Shown piece by piece: positions 21,554 to 33,957 of a DNA stretch of 64,000 nucleotides (the first letter of the stretch is position 1; every line of letters begins with the position of its first letter). This DNA is from Sipunculus nudus (Eukaryota > Annelida > Sipuncula > Golfingiida > Sipunculidae). The translations under genes were made by a program, and so were the position numbers. The notes beneath the pieces were generated by a model. The model had not been told where the DNA came from, did not search any database, and worked only from the letters and a program-made list of their open reading frames with translations. Location: positions 91,660,723-91,724,722 of the forward strand of contig CM049309.1 of the NCBI GenBank assembly GCA_026874595.1, written 5' to 3'.

Positions 21554-24249
21554 AACAAGGGACCCATGGGTCACGGCGCTCAGCTGTTATATATGATAAA
21601 AAATATGATTTGGGAAAGAGGCACATGCTTGTTTTGTGTGGTAATAAATATAAGCTTTATTATGAGTTGTTGACAGACATGGGGTAATAGTAATAAGTAA
21701 TAGTAATAGACTATTACAGCTTTTTCCATGTAATAGTAATAGTAATAGACTCAAAAATTTGAGCTGTAATAGTAATAGTAATAGAAACAGAGGGCAAAGT
21801 AATAGAGTAATACATATTACTTTCTATTACTTCCTGTGAGCCCCTTCATCATGAAGCATATCAGCAAATAATGCTGAACAGACTAGGTTCCTGACCATTT
21901 ATTGCCCAGGATGTGCCTATTGTTGAGGCAAGCATGGGCCAGCTGCCACATTGCTGGTGACCACTGGTGCTAATTACATAAGAGTACTGGACAGAGTAGG
22001 TCACAGCCAAATAAGTTACCTGGCACAATCTGCCTTTGATTAGTAAACCATGGATAAACAGAGGCATGTTTGATGTAAGAGACAGATAAATAGTTTATTA
22101 TTATTGTGACATGTACATCTTATCTCACATCCATCAATACGTATGTATATTCTGAAATGAACCTAGATTTGTTTTCACAAGCCAGTTTGCATTTTAATCA
22201 TACTGATTGCAATAGCGCTCATTCAAGAAAAATATAATATGGAACCAGATACAGTGCAGACCCAAAATGTTCATGATAAGCTTATGGTGTTTTGAAGCGT
22301 ATTAAAGCCTACAATGCTATAAACTCATACTAGTACTACATCACTTTGATAAAGTCATACTGCAGGCACATGGTATCTAGTTAATTTATATACATATTCT
22401 CTTAAAACTATTCTTTTAATAATTGTCTGTTATTTCATAGTACCAATTTTGCAGACCTTCATTCAGTTTCTAAAATAATTTTAATTTATATTTTGAAAAT
22501 TAAATGAACCAGTTTTATCACGATATTAATTTATTTGATTACATAATATGAGAATATAAGGAAGTGTTAATTTTTTATTATTTAATATCTGAAATTTTGA
22601 AATCAAATAATTATATCATGTTATGTAAAATATTTAAAGGACAAGATTGTTTAATACCAAATGTATTGTAAAAGTGATTTAAATATTTTATTTTTTTAGT
22701 AAAATTGATGTAAGTTTAAATCACTCTCCATATTCCTAAATTATCCTATGCTGGTTTTGCTGCAATGAAGAAGGGCATGCCTGAAGAATAAAAGCCATGC
22801 ATGCTACCATTATTGTAAAGTTTACCACCTCTCTGTTCACTCTCAAGATGAACTATGTGATAGAATAAACATGTAATCATATCCAAATGAACATACACAC
22901 CTAAGAAGGTACTATCTCCAGTTCGGTACTGTCCAGAATCTTGACATAAGGATTAGGAAACAGGACACATCCCTACATAAATTCCTCTCTTGATACATAC
23001 ATAAAGGACTGAATTGACAGCATTGATACTAAATAATAATATGCAGTAATCATGAATAATTCCTCTGGAGACAATTTTTAGTTACACTGAAAAACTTTAT
23101 TTGTGAACTTTGAGAAAGAAGATTAAATCTGAACGAAATGATGTACTATAAAATAAATTTATGTGAAATATATATGAAAATAATATAAAAGGTACAAGTA
23201 TGCATATAATTATAAATCATTATTTTACATATGCTAGGGCCTTTACGATGGGTTGCTTTTAAATTACATGTATTCAAGAGTTCATACAATTATCTTGACT
23301 TGAAATGCCCCTATAACAATAATTGAGGTTTCAAAATATTTAAAAAAAAATCATTAAAGAAACTGAAATAATTAAGATCTCCAGTATCATTAGGCTTCTT
23401 GTAAATGACAGACACAGTATAGGAACATTGTGTAGGTAACTGGATGATATAGGTGCTTGTAATATTATTTAAACATGTGATTGTAGTGCTAGTTTATAGC
23501 ACTCATGGCTGCACAAGGTCTAGAATCCTCCCATCAGTTACAGTAATAGTAATAGTAATAGATACCCCAGTAATAGTAATAGTAATAGTAGATAAAATGT
23601 GGTAATAGTAATAGTAATAGTAATACCAGAAACTGAAAGTAATAGTAATAGTAATAGTAATAGAACATCTGTAATAGACCCCATGTCTGGTTGGTGTTTA
23701 GCTTATGTATGATTTTGATAGTATCTTTGGAGACAGGGAAGAGGACTGATTTCATTTATTTTATTAACAAATGGAGTGTTATTGTCACACAGATTTTGAC
23801 TTGGCCATATAACTTATAAGCAGCACATATAATAAAAGAGTTTAACTATTTATTAAAATTTAATAACAAATATTGTGCCAATATAATTTTTATTTAAAAA
23901 AATAATAAGAAAATCATATGATTTTTTAAAATAAAATAGAACTGAAATGATTACTGAAATAATATTACAGAATATATTCATGAATGCATTCATGAATACA
24001 TTTTGAAAGTATCTGCACTGGTATTCAAATACTTTTATTTTTACCTGAATTCCCATTCTTATGCAATAAAATTTTTTAATGCAGTACATATTCATATTCC
24101 TTTCAAATACATTTGCAAAGCATTCGCACCATGTCTAGAATTTATTCAGTTTTAGCCAAACAATGATGTTGAGAATCCAGAATATACAAAATTCACAAAT
24201 TTAAATAATGATCATAAGTACCTGGTTTTATGGCTTTTATTTATATTAA
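21554..24249 (-). mobile_element. H2 3'-portion split by a hAT-like element
   Basis: The H2 3' terminus (AACAAGGGACCCATGGGTCACGGCGCTCAGCTG) starts at 21554. The following ~120 bp and the segment 23690-24249 together match 24250-24920 almost end to end. The intervening 2,016 bp is the insertion at 21674-23689. Confidence 0.75.
21674..23689. mobile_element. Non-autonomous hAT-like DNA transposon
   Basis: Perfect 12-bp terminal inverted repeats CAGACATGGGGT (21674-21685) and ACCCCATGTCTG (23678-23689). Flanking 8-mers GTTGTTGA (21666-21673) and GTTGGTGT (23690-23697) match at 6 of 8 positions, consistent with an aged 8-bp target duplication as in hAT. Both ends are filled with GTAATA repeats (21686-21830 and 23541-23677), resembling subterminal transposase-binding arrays. 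The interior shows no transposase; a 68-residue minus frame at 21861-22067 is not recognised. The uninterrupted paralogue lies near 24365. Confidence 0.75.
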
Positions 24250-26192
24250 AACAAGGGACCTATGGGTCACGACGCTCAGCTGTTATATATAATAAAAAAA
24301 TATTATTTAGAAATGAGGCACATGCTGGTTTTGTGTGGTAATAAATATAAGCTGTATTATGAGTTGTTGTTGTTTAGCTTATGTATGATTTTGATAGTAC
24401 CTTTGGAGACAGGGAAGAGGATTGATTTCATTTATTTTATTAACAAATGGAGTACTACTGTCACACAGATTTTGACTTGGCCAAATAACTTATAAGCAGA
24501 ACATATAATATAAGAGTTTAACTATTTATTTAAAAAATTACAAATATTGTCCCAAATATAATTTTTATTAAAAATAATAAGAGAATCATATGATTTTTTA
24601 AAATGAAATATAACTGATATGATTATTAAAATAATATTAAAGAATATATTCATGAATGCATTCATGAATACATTTTGAAAGTATTTGCACGAGTATTCAT
24701 ATACTTTCATTTTTACCTGAATTCCCATTCTTTATGCAAGAAATTTTATAATGGAGTACATAATCATATTCGTATTTAAATACAATTACAAAGTATTCGC
24801 ACCACGTCTGGTATTTATTCAGTTTTCACCAAACAATGATGTTGAGAATCCAGAATATACAAAATTCACACATTTAATTAATGATCATAAGTACCTGGTT
24901 TTATGGCTTTTATTTATATTAAAAAATAACTGTAAAAAATTCATTTTGGACTAATTTCACATCAATGTACACACTAGACACAGTAGGAATCTAGATTATG
25001 TTATCAACTGCATCTTTGTCTATCATTAATTTCCTTCATATAATCCTTAATGATTAGTAATGAATAATATGATTTACTTCTTTATCATTAAAAATGAACT
25101 GAAAAATGCCATAGGTGACTGCATGGTGTTATTTGGAATATGTGACATTCTACCCATCGATACAAGATTCTTATATCATCAGTAACTGCAAGTTAATTTC
25201 CTGTTATTATAAACTAACAAATTCCTTTTCTATTTTTCTTTAATTTGTTATTAAAAACAATAAAAATTTATTAATTTATTGTTTATTGTTATGTTGTTGG
25301 TTAAAACTACTAGATGAGTTGGGTTGAACACCTGGATCAACTGTGGCTGGCCATCAGCTGCCTGGATTCTCCCCTCAAGCGTGCATAATTTGATGAAAGG
25401 TCAACAAGGTCAACATACAGGCGACTCAAGAGGGGCTTGAGAGAGCCAAAGTCTGACAGGGTCTCATAAAAAACATTAATAAAAGCTACAATATTTGGCA
25501 AATTTCTTTCAGCTTTCTAAACTAAAAAGCTGAAATCCTTATGTGTGCAAGATATGAAAATTATATCAACAGTGCTCACGGGAAACAAACGTGCCATGGT
25601 CACAGTTGGGCAAAATTTAAGGTACTAATTTTATATTTATACTAATAACTTATAAAATTTGAAAAATTCAGAACTAATTTTGGGTATTCAATTGAATCTT
25701 GATTAAATAATGTTACATCCCTGACAAAAAAAATCTGTAGCTTCAGCAATGCCCTTGTTAAGGGAGTAAATATATTTCTTGATTTTTTACAAAGTGCATT
25801 ATGTTTGGGCCCATAACTTAAAAAAAAATACACAATACTGACATCATTTCTGGCATGTACATAGGAATTATATAGAGGATTATTTATAGGAAATATGAGG
25901 AAAAACAGATGAGTGGTTTTGATATTAGGCAGTCCTAAAGTGTGAAAATAGGTTTTTAATAAAAAATTGAGGTTTTTCCTTAATTTCTCAAAGGAATGAA
26001 GTCGCAAAGACCCAGTTTTTGGCTTGGTAGGAGATCTTGGGGACATCTAACATTATGCTGAATTTTGGATTCCTAGGTCCTACGGTTTCAAAACGTGCCA
26101 CATCTACGGACGGACAGACGGACGGACGGACAGACGGACAGACAATGGACCACGACTATAGCTCAGATGACTTATAGTCAGCTGAGCTAAAA
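24250..26192 (-). mobile_element. H2 Helentron-like element, full length
   Basis: The 3' end AACAAGGGACCTATGGGTCACGACGCTCAGCTG starts at 24250. The 5' end with GACTATAGCTCAGATGACTTATAGTC and AGCTGAGCTAAAA finishes at 26192, preceded by a CGGACGGACAGACGG tract (26108-26145). Length of about 1.94 kb compares well with 5619-7472. The 134-residue minus frame at 25642-26046 is shared with the duplicate at 26931 and resembles shorter frames at 7169 and 29099, but has no protein family signature and decays among copies. Confidence 0.75.
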
Positions 26193-28258
26193 ATAAATGT
26201 AATATATTCACTTTGGACTACTTTCACATCAATCTACACACTAGACACAGTAGGAATCTAGATTAATATTATCAACTGCATCTTTGTCTATCATTAATTT
26301 CCTTCATATGATCCCTAATGATTAGTAATGAATAATATGATTTATTTTTTTATCATTAAAATTTCACTGAAAAATACCATAGGTGACTGCATGATGTTAT
26401 TTGGAATAACACTGACATTGTATCCATCCATACAAGATTCTTACATCATCAGTAACTGCAAGTTAATTTTCTGTTACTCATCAACCAACAAATTCCTTTT
26501 CTATTCATTTTTCTTTAATTTGTTAAAAAAAAAAATACAAAATTATTGATTTATTGTTTATTGTTATGTTGTTTTTCAAAACAACTACTAGATGAGTTGG
26601 GTTGGACACCTGGATCAACTGTGGCTGGGCATTAGCTGCCTGGCTGCCCCAGTGTATGCTTCACTCAAGCATGTATCATCTGATGAAAGGTCAACAAGGT
26701 CAACATACAGGTGACTGAAGAGGGGCTGGATTAAGCCTGGGTCTGACATGGGTTCATAAAATCATTAATAAAAGCTACAATATTTGGCCAATTTCTTTCA
26801 GCTTTCTAAACTACAAAGATGAAATCCTTATGTGTGCATGATATGAAAATTATATCAACAGTGCTCTCAGGAAACAAACGTTCCATGGTCAAAGTTGGGC
26901 AGAATTTAAGGTACTAATTTTATATTTATACTAATAACTTATAAAATTTGAAAAATTCAGAACTAATTTTGGGTATTCAATTGAATCTTGATTAAATAAT
27001 GTTACATCCCTGACAAAAAAAATCTGTAGCTTCAGCAATGCCCTTGTTAAGGGAGTAAATATATTTCTTGATTTTTTACAAAGTGCATTATGTTTGGGCC
27101 CATAACTTAAAAAAAAATACACAATACTGACATCATTTCTGGCATGTACATAGGAATTATATAGAGGATTATTTATAGGAAATATGAGGAAAAACAGATG
27201 AGTGGTTTTGATATTAGGCAGTCCTAAAGTGTGAAAATAGGTTTTTAATAAAAAATTGAGGTTTTTCCTTAATTTCTCAAAGGAATGAAGTCGCAAAGAC
27301 CCAGTTTTTGGCTTGGTAGGAGATCTTGGGGACATCTAACATTATGCTGAATTTTGGATTCCTAGGTCCTACGGTTTCAAAACGTGCCACATCTACGGAC
27401 GGACAGACGGACGGACGGACAGACGGACAGACAATGGACCACGACTATAGCTCAGATGACTTATAGTCAGCTGAGCTAAAAATAAATGTAATATATTCAC
27501 TTTGGACTACTTTCACATCAATCTACACACTAGACACAGTAGGAATCTAGATTAATATTATCAACTGCATCTTTGTCTATCATTAATTTCCTTCATATGA
27601 TCCCTAATGATTAGTAATGAATAATATGATTTATTTTTTTATCATTAAAATTTCACTGAAAAATACCATAGGTGACTGCATGATGTTATTTGGAATAACA
27701 CTGACATTGTATCCATCCATACAAGATTCTTACATCATCAGTAACTGCAAGTTAATTTTCTGTTACTCATCAACCAACAAATTCCTTTTCTATTCATTTT
27801 TCTTTAATTTGTTAAAAAAAAAAATACAAAATTATTGATTTATTGTTTATTGTTATGTTGTTTTTCAAAACAACTACTAGATGAGTTGGGTTGGACACCT
27901 GGATCAACTGTGGCTGGGCATTAGCTGCCTGGCTGCCCCAGTGTATGCTTCACTCAAGCATGTATCATCTGATGAAAGGTCAACAAGGTCAACATACAGG
28001 TGACTGAAGAGGGGCTGGATTAAGCCTGGGTCTGACATGGGTTCATAAAATCATTAATAAAAGCTACAATATTTGGCCAATTTCTTTCAGCTTTCTAAAC
28101 TACAAAGATGAAATCCTTATGTGTGCATGATATGAAAATTATATCAACAGTGCTCTCAGGAAACAAACGTTCCATGGTCAAAGTTGGGCAGAATTTAAGG
28201 TACTAATTTTATATTTATACTAATAACTTATAAAATTTGAAAAATTCAGAACTAATTT
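25617..28258. repeat. Exact 1,289-bp tandem duplication
   Basis: Sequence from about 25617 recurs 1,289 bp downstream with no difference that I could find, including the simple CGGACGGACAGACGG tract and A-runs. Identity ends near 26969/28258. Immediately outside, the flanks differ (GGGCAAAATT versus GGGCAGAATT; ATTTTGGG versus ATTTTTGG). The unit is the 5' two-thirds of H2 and ends at its 5' terminus (26192 and 27481). Confidence 0.9.
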
Positions 28259-29424
28259 TTGGTATTCAATTGAATCTTGATTAAATAATGTTACATCCCT
28301 GACAAAAAATCTCTAGCTTCAGTAATCCTCTTGTTAAGGGAGTAAATATATTTCTTGATTTTTTAAAAGTGCATTATGTTTGGGCCCATAACTTAAAATA
28401 ATTACGCAATACTGACATCATTTCTGGCATGTGCATAGGGAACGTATAGAAAAATATGTATATTATATATGATCAAAGTCAGATCAGTGGTTTTGATATT
28501 AGGCAGTCTTACAGTGTAACAATGGGTTTTTAATGGTAAAATGAAGTTTTTCATTAATATTTCGAAGGAATCAAGTCCTAGTGATCAAATTCTTGGCATG
28601 GAAGGGGATTTTGGAGACATCTAACTGTATGCTAAATTTAAGGAACTTACAGCTGAAGCAGGGGAGCTGAGCTCTAGCAAACTGCATAACACTAGCTTGA
28701 TGTAAACTTGATGTGACATGGTGCTTAAAAACTTGAATAAAATCTACAGTTTTTGATCAACTGGTTTCAAATTTTTGGTGTTAACAGAAAAAATGTTAAC
28801 AAAAACATGCTGTGAAAATTAAATCCACAGTACTGACAGGAAAAAAACATGCCATGGTCAAACTTGGGAAAAATTTAAGGTACCAATTTTATATTTTTGC
28901 CAATATTAAAAAAGTTTAACAGATTTTGATCTAATATTTGGTATACAAATAAATTTTGATCAATTAAAGTTGTATTACTGAAAAAAAGTCCCTACCTTTA
29001 ACACTTTTGGTCTTAAGTGACCAAATATCTTTCCTGATTTTTTTTACAAAGTCCATTATGTTTGGGCCCATAAATTTTTTAAATTAAATAATACTGACTT
29101 AATTTCTGGCATGAACATAGGAACTATATAGAGGAATATGTAAGGTAAATATGAAGAAAACCAGATGAGTGGTTTTGATATTAGGCAGTCCTGAAGTGTG
29201 AAAATAGATTTCTAATAAAAAATTGAAGTTTTTCCTTAATATCTCGAAGGAACAAAGTCCTATTGACCCAATTTTCGGCATGGTAGGAGATTTTGGGGAC
29301 ATCTAACAGTATGGCGAATTTCAGATTCATAGGTCCAATGGTGTCGAAACGTGCCAGTCTTACGGACGGACATCCATGATGGACCACGACTATAGCTAAG
29401 ATGACTTATAGTCAGCTGAGCTAA
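27482..29424 (-). mobile_element. Further head-to-tail H2 5'-portions
   Basis: Beyond the duplicate, H2-type sequence continues in two diverged pieces: one fading near 28660 and one ending at 29424 with GACTATAGCTAAGATGACTTATAGTCAGCTGAGCTAA. Together with 24250-27481 this makes a direct array of Helentron 5' portions. No coding signal. Confidence 0.6.
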
Positions 29425-29760
29425 TGATTGTAGCTGGCACCACCAGTCTTGTATACAACAAAGCTATCAGAGATATATACATATGCCAAATTTCAGACTG
29501 ATATATCAAACCCCTCCTGAGAAATAAGCAGGGACACACTGTGCAAAAATTATTGTAGGTGGCACCACCAGTCTTGTATAGGACAAAGCTATTCGGTATG
29601 TATAAATATGCCCAATTTCAGGCTGGTATTTCAAATTCCTCTGTAGAAATAAGCAGGCACATACACTGCAAAATTCATTGCAGGTGGCGCCACCTGTCTT
29701 GTGAAAGAGAAAGCCATCAAAGACACACAGACAGGTCAAAATATCAGGCCAATACATGAA
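29425..29760. repeat. ~125-bp tandem repeat, three units (copy 2)
   Basis: Units start near 29431 (GGCACCACCAGTCTTGTATA), 29555 and 29681 (CAGGTGGCGCCACCTGTCTTG). The internal order AAAGCTAT, CAATTTCAG, GATATATCA, AATAAGCAGG and CTGTGCAAAA repeats. It is a better preserved copy of the array at 8270. Confidence 0.75.
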
Positions 29761-29779
29761 AACTACCATGAGTCTGATG

Positions 29780-30450
29780 CATAGGGCTGACAAGGCTTAG
29801 GTGAGAAAGGCAGTTGCCCTGTGTGAACTGTGACAAATTTGCTGGCTCAGGCTACTGCACTGAGTGAACTCATGACCTGCACTTGGCTAGCCTGAGTGAA
29901 CTTTTGACCTGTACCTGGCTGCACTGAGTGAACTCTTGACCTGTTGCATAATCTGACACAGTTCACAGTCTGCCAAAGCTATAAATAGATCCAGGCTGAA
30001 CTTTGGTGCCAAATCTGATGCACTGGGCAGTCTGCCAACACTATAAATAGAATGCAGCTACTGCACTGAGTGAACTCCTGACCTATACCTGGCTGGACTG
30101 AGTGAACTCTTGACCTGTTGCCTAATCTGATACAGTTGGCAGTCTGCCTAAGCTATAAAAGATCCAGACTGACCTTTGGCCTGTTGCCAAATCTGAAATA
30201 ATAGCCACACCATTGCATAAGCTCACAGATTGACTCCACATGCCGCCCTGAGGGGCATGACACCCATGAGGTGATCACATGGTACCGATGAGGTGATCAC
30301 ATGCCATGTGCTTGGCTGCACTGTTTGAACTCTTGATCTATATCTGGCTGCACTGAATGAACTCTAAATCTGTTGCCAAATCTGAAACAGTTGGCAGTTT
30401 CTCAACCTATTTAAAGATACAGACAATTCTTGGCCTGTTGGTAAATCTGT
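29780..30450. repeat. GAGTGAACTC / CTATAAATAG repeat block (copy 2)
   Basis: Modules of roughly 90-110 bp recur four to five times: CACTGAGTGAACTCTTGACCTGTTGCC, GGCAGTCTGCC, CTATAAATAG or CTATAAAAG, and ACCTTTGGCCTGTTGCCAAATCTGA. A remnant H3 5' end (CCATTGCATAAGCTCACAG) interrupts near 30200. The TATA-like core occurs at about 29981, 30041 and 30155. Confidence 0.6.
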
Positions 30451-30777
30451 TTACACATACTGAAAGACTTTGGCTAAAATGTTTTTTTTTCAAGCTGACA
30501 TATTCATAAACTTTTTATCAAAATATCTAGAATAATAAAAGATGCAGTCCTTTCATTGTTACAGGTCCAATAATTCTGCCAAAAATCATTCAAGTAAACT
30601 TAAACAAAGGCCACCTACGAATAATTTTTGTGCAATGTTACAGAAGTTATAACTGAAACAATAATTTTGTAGAAGAACAGTCTTGCAGTCCTCAGTTTGA
30701 AATAGACATAATAATGTATAAGACCAACTTCAGCTTTTCTGATATGATTGAAAGAAGCATGTCCTAGAATAATTCTT

Positions 30778-32359
30778 TTGAAATATTGAACAATTTGGCT
30801 TGACCGTTTTTGAGGAGAAGATTTTTAAAGTTTTTTTTAGCTATTTCTCTATAAAATCTAAGAAAATGCAGAGTTTTTCAGATGGCCATTTTTTGCATTA
30901 AATTTCATGATGCTAGCTACAGTTATTTCTGAAACAGTATGGGTAAATGTACAGACGATGCCCCAACACCATCGCATTAGCTCGCAGGTTCGCTCAAAAT
31001 TACTACCGATGCATAATGAATGCAAAATTATAATACAGATACATCTCACTGAGGGCAAAATCTTGAATTAAGTTGAGTATGGATACCAATTATTTATAAT
31101 CCATGTACAGCCGTCTTTATATACCCACAGAGAGCTGTATACCTGTGATTGTAAACATTGCCTGGCATGAGGAATATCTAAAATCATAAATCTACAATTT
31201 TTAAAAGCTTTTAAAAAACAATCATATCAATATTAACCATAGATAACCTGAAATTGAAATGTCTAGAGGCATGATGTAATGGATGCTGATAAACTGGTGT
31301 CAGGCTAGAGGTATCTGCTTCACACTGCTAACATACATGGTAAAATGACTCAATTCAATCTTTATAATTCAGCCAATATTCATTCCTTGAAACCATAAAA
31401 GACAATTATTATAAGAATTATTCAGGGGATTATTCTTGTAAAATATTAAACAAATTGGCCTCAGTGGCGTCAAAAAAATTTTGCAGGTTTATAACTCATA
31501 TGGGAAAATACAGCAAAATGGTTAAATTAAGCTTCCCATGACTTGGCCAAAAATCACTGAACTAAAACCATTTGAACAAACTTGAATTATCAACATCTAA
31601 GGATAATTAATTTGTGAGATTTAAGAATTTGGCCCAGTGGTTTTTGAGAAGATCTTCGAAGCCACTGAGCTAAAATGGGCTGTTAAGGCATATGACTAAA
31701 TTAAGCTTCCAATAACTCAGCCAAAAGTCACTGAACTGAGACCATTTGAACAAACATCAGAAAGCATTACCCTAGGATCATTTCTGTGCGATATTAAACA
31801 TTTTGGCCATATGGTTTCAGAGAAGAAGTTTTTGTAGCCGTCAGCATGATACGGGCAGTCGGGCACTAATGACCCCTGTACAAAAAAGGCTGATGCAGGT
31901 GGCGCCACCAATACCTCAATTTCATATAAGACTCATGTGACCAACATTGGCATAAAATATGGTGATGATAGCTCCAGCTGTTTCTGAGATAGTAATTTTA
32001 GTATGCTTTTTTCGACAAATGACTAAGTTCACCTTCCTGTAACTCGACCAAAAATCACTGAACCTAAACCATTTGAACAAACTTGAGAGAGATTGTTCCA
32101 GGAATCATTTCTGTGAAATACTGGACAATTCCCTGAACAGTTTCAGAGAAGAATATTTTTAAAGGATTTATAGCTTATTCTCTATAAAATCTAAGAAAAT
32201 GGAGTTAGCCCAAAAATAAGCAAAATCTAATAGTGTCTTTTAGATGACTAATTTTTTGCATAAAATTTTGTGATGCTAACTCTTGCTGTTTTAAAGATAG
32301 TATGGGTTAAGTTACAGACGTCGCCACACCATCGCATAAGCTCACAGGTTTGCTAAAAA
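30778..32359 (-). repeat. H3-containing segment, copy 2 of a 1.6-kb duplication
   Basis: Parallels 3530-5125 in the same orientation, with H3 5' ends at 30999 and 32359. The region 30450-30778 before it is H3-like and poorly conserved. Confidence 0.75.
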
Positions 32360-32560
32360 TTGAGGTTTTTCCTTAATATCTCGGAGGAACAAAGTCCTAT
32401 TGACCCAATTTTCAGCATGGTAGGTGATTTTGGGGACATCTAACTGTATGGCGAATTTCAGATTTGTAGGTCCAATGGTGTTGAAATGTGCCATTCTTAC
32501 AGACGATGGACAATTGACCACGACTATAGCTCAGATGACTTATAGTCCGCTGAGCTAAAA
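32360..32560 (-). mobile_element. H2 5'-end fragment
   Basis: Matches the last 200 bp of H2 (TTTTCCTTAATATCTCGGAGG, GGGGACATCTAACTGTATGGCG) and ends GACTATAGCTCAGATGACTTATAGTCCGCTGAGCTAAAA. Confidence 0.65.
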
Positions 32561-32929
32561 AAAAATGCATGTAGTTCCACCAGTCTACAGGAAATGATGA
32601 AACACTCCATGATCAATATGCATGCAAAGTATCATGGTGATCAATGCATTCATTCGTCAGACATTACAGCTTTAGTATCAATTTATTTAAAATTATTCTG
32701 GGGGGTACTTAAAAAGAGTCCCGTATCTCAAAAATAATGAGTAACAGAGACCTAACCTTTGGTTCCCATGGAGATTTTTCATGGATCTCTTTGGATGTCA
32801 AATTAGAAGAGTCTAGGTCCAGTATTATGATAATATAACTGTGCCCTGTTAACAGAGGGACAGACAGACAAAAAAAGGACAAAGGGTGATCCCTTTAGCT
32901 CTGACAAGTTTCAGTCAGCTGAGCTAAAA
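32561..32929 (-). mobile_element. H2b fragment with 5' end
   Basis: Contains ACACTCCATGATCAATATGCATGC and GAGTAACAGAGACCTAA, then ends TTTCAGTCAGCTGAGCTAAAA at 32929. Parallels 54260-54589. Confidence 0.6.
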
Positions 32930-33957
32930 AGCAGTGGCAACTTTCATCACTTATTAATTTTACTTTCCCTCTATAATTTTGATCCATGTTTCTGTCTAGA
33001 CCAAACTTAGCTGATCAGTGTGTTGGTGTGTGAGCTGATCAGCTTGTTGGCCTTATTAAAGTATGGAATGGGCATAAAGTAGATTTTTTTTCCACACAAA
33101 ATTGGTGCATATTTTAATGAAGTTGTTCCTTTTCATTTTATTTCAAGAACAATTTGCATACATAATACCCATGAAATACTTAATATGCCGGTTAATTACT
33201 AAAGCTATGCCCTGAGCAGTGTTTTATAGTGACAATAATTTATACTGCAGACCGCTGATCGGTGAAATACACCCTCCCTTGATAACCGCTACATTTGTCA
33301 GGTTTATTTCTGAGGTTGTCTCGGCCCAAGACGTGTGATTCCGATCTGCTCCTCTCCGTCAATGTCTTGGGAACGACTCTTACAAAAACGCCTCGTAAGG
33401 TTCCAAATAGGAGAACCCTTTGGAATCGTATAATTGACATTTCAAGCGGTGTCAACATAAAATAATTACCTTTTTGTTGTCTTTGGGTGTTTTATAAAAC
33501 ATCTGCAAAGTATTGGCACCAAAATAATGCTCAATAGCCCTACTTATTCATAATTTTGCCAAGAGCTGATGTGTTTACATAGAGAACAAGCCGCCATGAT
33601 TACATTAAGTGACCCACAGTCCTTTGCAACGGGATTTAGACTGGGAACCCGCTCTGATCTTATCGCTGTTTGAACTGGAAAAAGCGGGCGATAAAAGATT
33701 TCGGTGGCGGGTACCAGTCGATCAACGTCCGCTCATTACAAATTCCTGTATATTGTTATGTTTAAATCACCGCCGGCATACAAGGATCGTTAGGGGTAAT
33801 ATTTTTCAATTTATATATTAAGGTTAGAACGTGGTAAAGTTGCCAGAAAGACCCATTTACTACCAAAGACGCTAAAGGATGCATTTTGGTGTGTATATTT
33901 AGTAGTTTTAAGAGTTTTTTGGGTGCTTTCTACCAGTGTTTACCATTTCACCATTAC
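32930..33957. other. Low-repeat DNA, no gene recognised
   Basis: Includes a compositionally balanced stretch at 33240-33830 with short open frames on both strands (72 residues minus, 70 residues plus). Neither has recognisable motifs or clear splice borders. Confidence 0.4.

Noticed and set aside
25642-26046. 134-residue minus-strand frame, duplicated at 26931 as a possible gene
   Set aside because: Identity follows the exact DNA duplication; diverged H2 copies (7169-7354, 29099-29302) break it, and no domain is seen.
1-33000. An autonomous Helitron Rep/helicase gene
   Set aside because: No frame with Rep HUH or helicase motifs on either strand; all copies appear non-autonomous.
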